From: Hyperoodon ampullatus
Taxonomy: Eukaryota; Chordata; Mammalia; Artiodactyla; Ziphiidae
NCBI GenBank assembly: GCA_949752795.1
Contig: OX457061.1
Location: forward strand, 42,626,338-42,690,337
Reading direction: 5' to 3'
Length of the DNA: 64,000 nucleotides
A program made the translations under genes and the position numbers. Numbering within the stretch: position 1 is the stretch's first letter; the number at the start of each line of letters is the position of its first letter. The notes under the pieces were generated by a model. It was not told where the DNA came from, searched no databases, and saw only the letters and a list, made by a program, of their open reading frames with translations. Below are positions 29,201-43,100 of this stretch, one piece after another.

Positions 29201-32200
29201 GCCAAACTTTCTGCAGAAGTTGGCTGCACCCACTGTCTCTACTCACTCAACTCTCACCCACCTTCAACACATGTAACCTGGTTCTTTGCTCTAGTCACCA
29301 CTTGTCCCCCATTACTAAATCCAATGGACATTGATTTTGGACCTTATTCATCTCTTTCACTTGACCTCTCAGAAGTGTGACTTCCTTCTTGAAAAACCTT
29401 TTAAATGACTTTCATATGTTTCTTCCTCTGGCTACTTCTCAGTTTGTTCTGTAGGTTCAAAGTTTAGTTCCAGAAAACCTTCTTTTCTTAACCTATATAT
29501 TTTTTCCTTGTAAATTTTGAAGCATAAACACTCATGCTTTGATTACTATCTATACTGTAATAATTCTAAAATTTTAACTCTAAGCACAGACCTCTAAACT
29601 CTATCCATATAGCCAATACTATCCAATATCTCTACTTAAATATATTAAAGGTACCTCAAACTTTACTTCACTAAGACCCTCAAAGGTCCTTTGAGAAATA
29701 TCCCCCTTTGAGTGAACAGCACCAAACGTGCATGTAGACTTACAAGGCAGAAGCCTAGAGACCTTCCTCAGAGCTCTCTCATGCCCCATATTTAATTCAC
29801 CACCAATATTCTATCAATTTTAGCTCAAACACTGACAACCTCACCATCTCCCTGCCATCCTTTTAGTCCAAGTTACCATCTTCTCTTCCCTTGGACTGCA
29901 GTACTGGTTTCCTAATTTATCACACTGTGTTTACTCTGGTCCCTTCCAATCCCTTCTCTACAATGCAGCCACATCTTTGCACATTCTTGATCCTATTATG
30001 TCACTGTCCCCCCCACACACTGATCTTTCTTGATAAACCTAACGGTTTTCCTTTGCTCTGTGATAAAGATCGAAATCCTTAATGTTGCTTAAATGGCCTT
30101 GTCTGGTCTGCCTACCTCTCTAGCCTCACCAAATCCCCCATCCCCATCACTCAATGCTCCATTCTGCTACTTTTCTTTTAGTTTCTCAAATGTATCATGT
30201 TCTTTCCTGTCACATGGAGGAGCATTCTGCTTCCTGCACCTGGAACTGTCCCCCTACTGTCCCAAATGATGTTCACCTAACTGTTAGATCTTAGCTTTAC
30301 CTTCACTTCTTTAAGAAAGACTTCTCTGATCATTTAGGTCAGTTCCTTCATTATATGCTATATGTTCTAGTTCCTTTGCTTCATACTCCCTACACTGGTT
30401 TGTAATTCTATAATCATTTTTATGATTATTTGATCGATTTCTATCTCATACTACACTGTAAGCCCTATGGCAAGATGGAAGATATGCTTTTGCTCATCAC
30501 TGTATACCAGCCATAGCACAGCACTTAACACAAAACAAGCATGTTGGCTGAACTGATGAATGTACATATACTGTACTCGCTATCACAGTTCGTCTGTACT
30601 CAATTTCTTATTGCTAGTGTACATCCCTAACAGGATACAGTCTGTAAAGTCCATTATTTACCTAATTTAAACTAGGTATATCTTCTTAATTAATCCACAG
30701 CTGTCAAAATATCATCTTATGGGTTCCTAAACTATGAGTTTCCCTTTACTAATGTCACTACCCTCCCCCTTACCACTGGTTTTTGCCCTATACGCAAAAT
30801 ACCAAAAACTTTGAAAATACAGAAAAATGCAAAAAACAAAACTATCATATAGCATTCCACTATCTATAGTCATAATTAATATTTTGGTGTTTGTTATTCT
30901 AATCTTTTGAGAAATAATTTGGTTGAATTTGGCTTTGTCTCTGAATATCTTTTCTGTGTGAAACAACATATATAAAAAATATATTTTAAAACTTTCAACA
31001 GGGACTTCCCTGGTGGTGCAGTGGTTAAGAATCCACCTGCCAATGCAGGGGACATGGGCTCAAGCCTTGGTCCGGGAAGATCCCACATGCCGCAGAGCAA
31101 CTAAGCCCATGCGCCACAGCTACTGAGCCTGAGCTCTCGAGCCCATGAACCACAACTACTGAGCCCACGTGCCACAACTACTGAAGCCTGCGCGCCTAGA
31201 GCCTGTGCTCCACACAACAAAAGAAGCCACAGCAATGAGAAGCCTACGCACCGCAACAAAGAGCAGCCCCTGCTTGCCACAACTAGAGAAAGCCCGCATG
31301 CAGCAATGAAGACCCATAAATAAATAAATAAATAAATTTATATTAAAAAAAGAACATTAAACATAACTTGACATTCACAAACATTTCCCAATGTCAATAC
31401 TTCCCATGTCAAGAGTTTTCTATAACATATTTTTTAATGGCTGTGTGACATATATTGTAAACATACCACAGAATGGATATTGTCACCATTCAGTATTTAA
31501 ACTGTTACTAGTTTTTGAACATTACAAAGGATGATGCAACAGACACCTTTTTTCTTTCTTTCTTTTTTTTTTTTTTTGGTACACAGGCCTCTCACTGTTG
31601 TGGCCTCTCCCGTTGCGGAGCACAGGCTCCGGACGGGCAGGCTCAGCGGCTATGGCTCACGGGCCCAGCCGCTCCGTGGCATGTAGGATCCTCCCGGACT
31701 GGGGCACAAACCCGTGTCCCCTGCATCGGCAGGCGGACTCTCAACCACTGCGCCACCAGGGAAGCCCCCTTTTTTCTTATTCTAAATGTCTAGAAGGAGA
31801 GTTTCTGGGCCAAGTATACACATTTTTAAGACTTTTGAGAGAGACAGCCACTGGAGTATAATAAGAGAATGACTACTTCCCTTTACCAACATTAAATATT
31901 ATTGTGCTTGTCAATCTAGCTGTTATAAATTGCAATTCTTTAATTTCTAGTAAGGTTAAGCATCTTTCATGTTTATTTCTTTTTAAATATGTATGCTCAT
32001 GTCCTTTCCCAATTTTTTAATGGGATGTTTATTTTTATCTTACTGATATGTAGAAGCGCTCTCTAGAACCTGGCACTTTATCCTAATAATAACAGGTTTC
32101 CTATGCAGATCCACCAGACTATTTGGTCCCTTATCTTCCATAACTTTAATCTTTTTCTCTACTCGTGGCCCCTGCTGCACTACCACTCTGTCTCAAGTCT

Positions 32201-34143
32201 TTCAGAGATCCAAATTCTTCCATTACTATGCCTTCTTCATGTCCAGTGACAGCAGTCCAGGCCTGGCTCCGCCAGCTCCCCTCTATTATGATGTGTCATT
32301 ATGCATTCACCCCGCCCCTGACAAGGCAATCCATAATCTTTTGCCAGAATATCAGGTTCCAACCATTGCATTATACTTTCTTATTCAATTCATATTGATC
32401 TTCTCCTTTTCTAAAATCCTACAATTAATCTAGTGAGCACAAATATATATTCATATATCAATTAAGGATTAGAAAAGCAGATGCAGCACAACAATAAAAT
32501 CTCTATTCTAATTCTCTTATGACACTAACTAACCATCTAATTTGGTTATAAAGCCCTGTAAACCTTAGTTTGTTTAGCTGTACAATAAACTGCAAAATGA
32601 ACTGGCTTGGGCATATAATCTTTTTTACTTTTAAGATTCTATGATTCTTATGAGAGAATAAGGAAAAACTACTAAAAAGAAAGGAAACACAAAAGGAGGT
32701 AATAAAGGCATAATCAGTGAAAGTTTCACTAAGGAACAAAGACTTAAGCTGGGCTTTAATGATAAAGAATTAGTGGAGGGCTTCCCTGGTGGTGCAGTGG
32801 TTAAGAATCCGCCTGTCAATGCAGGGGACACGGGTTCGAGTCCTGGTCCACGAAGATTCCACATGCCACGGAGCAACTAAGCCCATGTGCCACAACTACT
32901 GAGCCTGCACTCTAGAGCCCGCAAGCCACAACTACTGAAGCCCACGTGCCACAACTACTCAAGCCCGTGCGTCTAGACCCTGTGCTCCACAACAAGAGAA
33001 GCCATAGCAATGAGAAACCCGCACACTGCAATGAAGAGTATCCCCTGCTCACCACAACTACAGAAAGCCCACGTGCAGCAAAAGACCCAACACAGCCAAA
33101 AATAAATAAATAAAAAATAAATAAATGTAAAAAAGAAAAGAAAAAAAATTTTTTTAAAGGAAAATAAATTTACTATAAGAAAGAGCATAACAGAAGCACA
33201 AATCTTTATTGACCATTTATCAATTATACCCCAGAGGCTGCTGCTAAATTCTAGGAATATAAACTAGATAATCTGTCATCGCAAGGAACACAGGTACCGA
33301 AGCAACCTGAAACCAAAAGGGAAGACTTCACAGAGGAAATGACATGGGGCTAGACATTATGTACCTCAACACTGAGGGGGAGCAACAGTCAAATGCATAT
33401 ATATGTATAGTCATGCAAAATAAATCAGTGTACTTATGTCTAAATAACACTATTTTTTGCCTGTTTTTTATAATTGAAGTATATGTCATTATAGCTTTAC
33501 CAATTAATAAAACTCCATCTCTGAATGTTTTAACATTCCCCAAATAAACCTTGTGTTCCTATATTTTAACCCATAAAAAAGATTAATCCAAAATATGCTA
33601 GCTTAAAAATGTACATACTCTTTTACCCAATAACTTCACTGTTTAGCAATTTATCTTAAGGGGTAAGGAAGCACATGATATAAAGATTTACCTACAAAGA
33701 TGTTCATCTTAGTATTGTTTATAAGTGTAAAACACTGAAAATGACCTAAACGTAATTCAACGTGAACGGACTAAAAAAACCTGTGGTATATACTTACAAT
33801 GCAATACCATGTAGCCATTAAAATAATGTAGAAATATGTATAGTGTTGACATGAAAATATGTTCGTGGTATAGAGACTAGTGATGAAAAAGCAAGTTACC
33901 AAATACCATGATCTAATTTTTGTATGAAAAAATATTTATACACATGCACATATATATGTACGTGTATATGTATACATGCATGCATAAATACAAATATTTA
34001 TTTATATAAAAGGTTCTGAACACAGAATTGATTCAAAGCCCCATTCTTAAAACTTGGGTGAATTATCTAACTTCTCCACACTTTAGGTTCTTAATCTCTA
34101 GAATGGATAGTATAAAATCCTTATGAGGATTAAATACAAAAAG

Positions 34144-34180
<37 letters not shown>

Positions 34181-37100
34181 CTTAACTCTCCAGATATCAC
34201 AGATAAGAGGTGAGCAGCATTATTTACCCTTGGGACGGTCAGTCTCCAAAAAGTAACAAACTATTCTGTTGTTAAATCAAAGTTACATTCCAGAACAGAG
34301 ATTTGTACTTACCAGGATACAATGTAAATTTGTTAAATTGACCACCTCACAGACAGTTTTTATTCTATCTATTAATCTTGCAAAATAGTTGACCATTTCT
34401 TCCCTCTTTATTATTTTTGCATATCGAGGGAAGGTGGGTGGAAGTAGTCTCTGGTTAACAAGAGGCTCAAAACCCATCATAATGGGATGATCTAAAAAGA
34501 AAAAAAGGTTAATATTTTCAACATTTCTCTGAATTTTAAACCTCAAATACTACTAAATATAAAAAGAAAAAGGCCAGTTGCAAAAGCATCTCTGAATTCT
34601 AATCACAATATTCTCTAAATGGATTTTATAATTTACAATTAATGTATCTACACACACACATTTTAAAAATGAGATAAGCAGATTTAATAACCTAAAATTG
34701 TACTTCCTCCCGACATGGTGGTGGTAGTGGTGACAGAGAAAGGTTTCTACCTCAAAATTAACTCCAAGCCAAGAATGGGATAAAACAGAGTTAACATATT
34801 CTCTCAGAATAAATAAAAGGGCAATGCTGTATTAACCATGAGACTGTGAAGAAACGTTTCAAACGGGAACACAAACATAGGCTTGTCTTCCCTTCATTTT
34901 CTGAACTGCAGAATCAATTCACAGTCAACTACATAGTAATGTAAAGCGACAGAGGAAAACAGTCCCCATCCCAATCCCATGAGTTTGGAATGTATTTGGC
35001 ACTGAGATGTAATTCCAGAAATTCACAATGAAAATAACATATCACAAGGGACCTGAGGGTGAGTCCCTCTCTTCCATTCTTTGTCCTCTGGTGATCTCAC
35101 TTTTCACAATAGTACAAAGCTCCAAACTAAGTCTTTCTCAACTTGAAATTTCCTGCCACTTTTATAGAAAAAAATTCTGTACTCCAATGGAGTATGCATT
35201 GTCAGACTGACTCTATGGGAGCTATTTTACAAATCTAGAAATTGTACATAACTGATAAACATGAAATTCTGTTCTGTCTGGTAGAGATTCAACTGACTTC
35301 TTCTATACTCTATAGAAAAATGTTTTGCCTCCATTTATAATTTATTTCAATATTCCACTACTCCATATAAATGTGTGTTTTAAAACTTTTCATGTCTGGT
35401 TGTGTCACTGAATGAGCTTAACAAAATCCTTAACACATGTTCACTTTTATATCTGTATAAGAGTCATGGTTTTACCTTTGTCTGAAAATCATCTTTTAAT
35501 ACTCCCTATTCCCTAAGTACTATAAGATATAAGCAAGCACAGTGACTTACAAATATCATGTCCTTTTATGCCTCTTTGCTTATACAAACTATTCTCTCTA
35601 CCTGTAAAACCTACCCCCTTGTTCTTAGCCTGAACTTGATATAGCTTGAATTCTCTCTCATCACTGGTCCCCCCAGTGATGTATATACAATGTTCTGTGT
35701 ATATATACTACTATACTGTCGGTGTGGGATTACATCATTTGTCTCTCTCTCTGAGTTCTTTTGAAAGCAAGAACAGGGTTGGATCCCAAACACCAAATTC
35801 CTGGCTCATAACATGCACTGGATACTTGTTTGCTGAATGACAAGATATGCATGCTCAAAATAAAATGAAAGACTGCCACCACTATAATAATTTGAATTTC
35901 TGATTTATAATACTTCATTTAGGACTAAGGTAAAAGTAGTAGTAACGATGCTGTAAGAAGCTTCTTTACCATATTAACATGAATACATTGCAGACTTTAA
36001 TGATAAACGCACAGAATCCAGATACTTAAATAGTCCATTACACTGATTTTCTCTGAAAGTATTCTAGTATGCATGGAAAATTATTACCCAGGAATATGCA
36101 TTTACTCTTAATACATCTATTTTTAGGCTTTAAACCACAAGTAGAAGATAAATACATAATAATACACTCATGAAAATTTATATTACCATGGAAAGAAGTA
36201 AATATTAATGGGAAATAGATAACAAACACAATATATTCTGACTTCAATTTTATACAAACAAAAAAGTACAATATAAAACAATATTAACTTTTGAAACTAA
36301 CTCAGCTGTCCTGCACAGCTGATGTTTAGCAACATCCCTGACCTCAACCCACTACATACCAGTAGCAACCTCCTAATTGTAAAATGGATCCAGACGTTGC
36401 CAGATGTCCCTGGGAAGCCCCAGTTGAGAAACACTGGTCTAGATGAACACAAGATGCAAGTGTAATTCAGTAAGGATAAGCTCAGGATGTCAGAGGAGCA
36501 TCTTATCCATGTAAAAATTAGATGAAAGACTTCATAGAAGTGAAGTCTAAGAAAAGACCTAAATGGGGACTCCCCTGATGGCACAGTGGTTAAGAATCCA
36601 CCTGCCAATGCAGGGGACACAGGTTCAATCCCTGGTCCGGGAAGATCCCACATGCCACGGAGCAGCTAAACCCATGTGCCACAACTACTGAGGCTGTGCG
36701 CCACAACTACTGAAGCCCATGCACCCTAAGCCCGCGCGCCACAACTAGTGAGCCCATGTGCCACAGCTACTGAAGACCATGCGCTCTAGGGCCTATGTGC
36801 CGCAACTACTGAGCCCATGTGCCTGAAACCCGTGTGCCTAGAGCCCGTGCTCCACAACAAGAGAAGCCACCGCAATGAGAAGGCCACGCACTGTAATGAA
36901 GAGTAGCCCCTGCTCGCCACAAGTAGAGAAAGCCAGCACACAGCAACAAAGACCCAATGCAGCCAAAAATAATAAATAGAATTTTTTAAAAAAAAGACCT
37001 AAATGATAAGTTAGTTAAAGGATAAAATATTAGGACAAAGTATTCCAAGCATATCAAAGGCCTGGAAGACAGATAATATGGCTCTTTTTCTTTTTCCCTT

Positions 37101-40100
37101 AGGGAGCTGCAATTTTCCAAGTCATAATTTCTCTGAACTCAAAAGTAAAAATAGATGCATATAAATAGAGTGGGGACAAAATCCCTAGACACAAAAGTTA
37201 GCATCATCTACATGCTTCTCTCTATTCTCTACACACATTTAAATTTCCCCCCTACATTTTTCTGGACATAGTCCTTGTAAATGGTTAAGTGCTAAAGTGG
37301 TTCCTAGTAGCTATTTTTAAGTCTCAGCTGTTCTTGAATCTCATGCCTAAGGACTTTGTAACCATCCTATACAAGACATAGTAACTTGCCTAACTAGAAA
37401 AGAGCATAAGAACTGAGATATAATAAGAGATCAAAGCTGTTATTCAGGATATAGAAGAGTTAAGGAGGAGTGGGGATAAAAGCCAGGCAGGAGTTTGCAT
37501 TTGATTTAATGGCAACACAAACTACAAAAAGTTAGACAGCTTTACCACACAAGCCCTCCCAGAATAAACCGGTCTAACATTTTCCCACTAAAATTCATAT
37601 ATCTCTATCACACAATTTATCTCAAGACTGTCTTATATTAAAATAACCTGAATAGCCCTTACTAAATGAGCCTAGAAAAGATGCTAATTCACAGCACGTT
37701 CTACCCATTGTGTGCTACGCTCAGTAAAGATTTCCTGAATTAAACTGGATACAGATCAGACAACTTCTAGACTCTCTTCTGACTTTACAAGTCTGTAGGT
37801 GTACAAAAATTATCTTGGTTTTCCAGTTAAAAATACATAAAATTCTTCAACGCCAAATAAAATGATTTTCCCTTCACACTAGCACTCTTTTAAGTATACA
37901 ATAATAACATATAATTACTATATTCAAAATATTATGGCACATTGGTTTAGAGTGGTTTAGTTACTAAAGTTCTTGCTAGATAACTGACCTTCACTATCAA
38001 TAGCAGAAAACTATTACAAACAGCACAAGGTCCTTGGATAAAAGATTTATAGTAACAATGTGCTTTGATTTAACCTAACAAAGTAAGTTATTCTAAAATT
38101 AATTAGATGCCAAAATTAAAGATTTGGAAGTGTGTAAGTCAAAAGAGATAAGAGACATTATATCATTTTTGGACAAATACATCTCTCCCAAGTTAGGCAA
38201 TTTACAGTTAGACTTATTGAAATAAGTTTTAGATGCCCTGAAGTTGGAAGGAATTCTAGAAAACAATGTAGAAGCTGCTGAGGTTTTGTTATATTATACT
38301 ACACTTTTTGGCTACTTGATTTTCCTTTATAAAATGTTATAAAATTATGCTATGTGAAAGAAGCCAGACACAAAAGGACAAATATTGTATGATCCTGCTT
38401 ATATGAGGTACATAGAGTAGTCAAACTCATAGAGACAGAAAGTAGAATGGTGGTTGTCTGGGACTGGAGGAGGGGGAAATGGGGAGTTATTATTTAATGA
38501 GTACAGAGTTTCAGTTTGGTAAGATGAAAATTTCTGGATATGGACAGTGGTGACAGTTTCACAACAATGTAAATGAACTTGATGCCACTGAATTCTACAT
38601 TTAAAAATGGTTAAAATGGCAAATTTCATGTTATAAATATTTCAACACACACACACACAAGTTATAAAAAGGTATTTAACCACAACTGTTAACCTCAAAA
38701 AGCATAGTCTCAATGAATATTGTATCCTAATCACTGGTCAGAGTAAGTTATATAAGCAATACAATATGCATATAAATGATATTACAGACACATCTACAAA
38801 TTTTGGAGTTTCTTTAGTGTGTATTTTTGAATAGGTATCCATGCAACAGATTTTAAAAGTTGCAAAGGCAACAAAAGGAGGTACAAAGAAAAGCAACTCT
38901 CCTGCCCACTTGTGACTAGTTAATCTCTTGAGAACTAACCACTACTACAAGCTTCTTTCATGTGTGTTTATATATATATATATATATTTTCAACTTTATT
39001 GAGGTATATTATACATATTATACAATACAAATATTAAGCTTATAGTTCATTGTTTTGAAAAATATATACAACCATGTAACTACCACCTCAATCAACGTAT
39101 ACAACATTTTCATCTCCCCAAAAGGTTCCCTTACCAGCCAGTCACTTCCATGCCCAGCAACCATGGCACTGTTTTCTCCATGAATAAATCAGTTGCTCCT
39201 ACTTTGATACAAAAAGAGTCACCCAATTTGTACTCTTTTATATCTAACTCCTTTCAGCATAATGTTTCAGTGATTTATCCATTATGTTGTGTGTATCAAC
39301 ATTCAATCTTTTCTACTGGTGAAAATCATTTCATTGTATGGATACCACTGTTTGCCCATTCAAACAATGTTACTTTTGTAAACAAAACATCAACATTTTA
39401 TACACGCTGATCTGCTTTTCTGCATTATTTTTTAAGGTGGATTTTTCTTTTGACACAATTTCAAACTTATAGTAAAGTTGCAAGGGCAGTCAATACCGAA
39501 TCACTCTCAAATACAGTAAGAGTGTTATTCCTATAAAGACATACCCTTATATATTCACGATTCAACAATCAGAATTAGGGAACTAACAATGACCAATTAC
39601 TGCCATCTAATGCTCAGACCTCATTCAAGTTTTGCACACTGTACCAATAATATGCTTCAAATCGACATCAGAATCACAAAGTTGTATTTATTTTCATTGT
39701 CTCTTAGTCTCCTTCAATCTGGAGCAGTTCTTCTGCTTGGCTTCTATGGATAACTTTGACAACTTTGAAGAATAACATGCCAATAATTTTGTATACTGCC
39801 CTTCAATGTGATTTTCCTGTTTCCTTGTGATTAGATTCAAATTATTAACCTTTGGATTATAAAAGAAGTGACATTATATTGTTCTCATTGCAACCCATCA
39901 GCAAAGTGGAGATTTTAACTATTAGTGGTGTTAACTTTGATCACTTGATTAAGTTGGTGTCTGCCAGGCTTCTTCATTATTGTTAGCTTTTCCCTTTGTA
40001 GTTAATAAATATTTGGGGTTCAGGGGAAGGACACCTAAATATGCTCATTATCATCAAACTATCTACTCATTAATTCACTTATTTATATCAGTATGGAACC

Positions 40101-43100
40101 ATGGCTTCTTCTTTTATTCAATTGGTTATGATCTATCAGAATTATTTATTTTGATGCTCAAGTTGTCCCCAACTTGGACTGTGTGAATGCCCGTTCAAGC
40201 TGTTTTCTGTGTTTAATTGACCTGTCCCATCATTCTTTGAACATTTACTCACTTCCAGCTAATAAGACATTCCAGGCTCATCTTGTTCTTTCCCTGCCCT
40301 AGCCCTGGAATCACCCATTCCTCCAAGATGTACTAGTTCCTTTTATTTTTTATATTTTTTTCCAGTTTTATTGAGGTATAATTGACCATAAAATTGTAAG
40401 ATATTTAAAGTGTATAATGTGATGATTTGATATATGTATAATTTTGAAAGGATTCCCCCAACTGAGTTAATTTAACACATCCATCACCTCACATATTTAT
40501 TTTTTTCCTTTGATGAGAACACTTAAGTTCTACTCTTCGAGCAAATTTCAATTATATAGTTCAGCGTTATCAACTATAGTCACCATTTCATACATCATAT
40601 CATCAGACCGTATTCATCTTCTAACTGAAGGTTTGTACCCTTTTACCAACCTCTCCTTATTTCCCTCAGCCTCTGGCAACCATGTTTCTACTGCTTCTAT
40701 GAGTTAAACTTTATCTCTTTTAAATTCCACATATAAGTGACACCATGCAGTATTTGTTTTCCTCTGTCTGGCTTATTTCACTTAGCACAATGCCCTCCAG
40801 GTTCATCCATGTTGTCACAAACAAGAGGATTTCCCTCTGTTTTAAAGCTGATTAATATTCCATTGTATATATATTGTATTTTCATTATCCATTCATCCAT
40901 CAATAGACACTTAGGTTGCTTCCATACCTTAGCTATAGTGAATAAAGCTAGAAAAAGCATTAATTGAAAAAGCATGCTAATGGAAACCAAAAGAAGCATA
41001 GAAGTAGCTAAACTTATACCAGACTAAATAGACTTTAAGCCAAAGAATATAACAAAAGACAAAGAAAGTTATTACATAATAAAGCAGTCAATTCATCAAG
41101 AGGATATAACAAACGTAAATATTTATGCATCCAACACAGGAGCACAAAAACAAAGCCAATATTCAGAGCTCTAAAAAGGGAAATAATAATTCAATAATAC
41201 CAGGAGACTTCAATATCCCATTTTCAATAATGGATAGATCACCCAGGCAGAAAATCAGTAAAAAAAAAAACCCACTGGAATTAAACTACATATTATACCA
41301 GATGGAGCTAACAGACATATATGGAACGTTTCATCCAAGAGCAATAGAATACACGTTCTTCTCAAAGGCACACTGAGGGACTTCCCTGGTGGCGCAGTGG
41401 TTAAGAATCCGCCTGCCAATGCAGGGGACACAGGTTCAAGCCCTGGTCCAGGAAGATCCCAAATGCCGTGGAGCAACTAAGCCCATGTGCCACAACTACT
41501 GAGCCTGCACTCTAGAGCCCATGAGCCACAACTACTGGAGCCTGCACACTAGAGCCCGTGCTCCACAACAAGACAAGCCACCACAATGAGAAGCCCGTGC
41601 ACCAAAATGAAGAGTAGCCCCCACTCACCGCAACTAGAGAAAGCCCACGCGCAGCAACGAAGACCCAACGCAGCCAAAGAATAATTTTTTAAAAAAGGCA
41701 CACTGAACATTCTCCATGATAGAACATATGATATGACACAAAACAACTCTTAACAAATTTAAGACTGAAAGCACACCAACTATCCCTTCTGACCACAATG
41801 GTATGAAACTAGAACACAAGAAGAGGAAAGCTGGAATATCTACAAATATGTGGAAACTAAACAACACACTCCTCAACAACCAATGGGTCAAAGAAGAAAA
41901 CAAAGGAGAAATTTTTCTTAAATCTTGAAACAAATGAAAATTTTAAAAAAACAACATACAAAAAGCTATAGGATACTACAAATGCAGTTCTGAGAGGCAA
42001 GTTTATAGTGATAAATGCATATATTAAGAAATTAGATCTCAAATAACAACCTAACTTTACACCTCAATGAACTAGAAAAAGAACAAACTAAGCTCAAGTT
42101 AGCAGAAGGAAGGAAATAAAAGATCAGAGTAGAAATAAATGAGAAAGAAAAAGAATAGAAGAGCAACAAAACTAAGAGCTAATTTTTTGAAAAGATAAAA
42201 TTGACAAACCTTTATCTACACTTTATGTCTTTTGATTGGAGAATTTAGCCCATTTATAATTAACATAAATATTGATAGGTATGGATTTACCATTTCCTGT
42301 CTGTTAATTGTTTTCTGGTTGTTTTGCAATTCCTTTGTTCCATTTTTCCTTCTCTTGCTCTCTTCCTTTATTATTTGATGATTTTCTGTACTGGTATGCT
42401 TCCTTTCCCTTTTACCTTTTGCATATCTACTATAGGCTTCTGCTCTGTGGTTGCCATGAACCTTGCATAAAACATATTTATAACAGTCCATTTGCATCTT
42501 TTTATGCTGTGTATCCAATAACAAATGACTGCAGTTATAGTTTAAATACTTTTTGTCTATCAACATTCATACCAAAGATATAAATGGTCTACCTGCCACC
42601 ATTACAACATTAGAATTATTTTGAATTTAGCTATGAATTTACCTTTACCAGTGAGTTTTATACTTGCATGTTTTCCTGTTACTAACTAGTGTCCTTTTGT
42701 TTCAAATGAAGAACTTCCTTTAACACTTCTTGTGAGGTCAGTCTAGTGGTGATGAACTCCTTCAGCTTGTCTGGAAATTTTTTCTCTCTTCCTTAACTCT
42801 TAAGGACAACTGCTGAATATTCTTGGTTAGCAGCTTTTTTGTTTTGTTTTCCCTCAGTACTTTGAATATATGATCCCTCTCCCTTCCGGTCTGCAAGGTT
42901 TTTGCAGAAATAGCTACTGATAGTCTTATGGGGGGTTCCCTTGCACACAACCAGTTGCTTTTCTTTTGCTGCTCTTAAGATTCTAACTTTTGACAATTGT
43001 CAAAAGCTTTTGTCTCTAACTTTTGACTAATTATAATGTGTTTGAGTGTGGGTCTCTTAGGATTCAACTTCTTTCGAACTCTCTGAGCTTCCTGGATCTG

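Larger units (their letters stand above)
30780..32060 (-). repeat. Old L1 3' UTR, split by two SINEs
   Basis: Three pieces (30780-31000, 31351-31555, 31770-32060) resemble successive parts of an ancient L1 3' region: 'tttgaaaatacagaaaaatg', 'tattttggtgtttgttatt', 'agtttttgaacattacaaa' and 'agagtttctgggccaagta'. The SINEs at 31001 and 31557 were inserted later. Confidence 0.55.

Noticed and set aside
31321..31350. TAAA/TAAATAAA tandem runs as CRISPR-like or regulatory repeats
   Set aside because: They are SINE tails; such runs end every long-form CHR SINE here.
36297..36653. 118-codon open frame on the minus strand
   Set aside because: Built from SINE plus MER20-like hAT sequence ([15 protein letters not shown] is SINE-derived).
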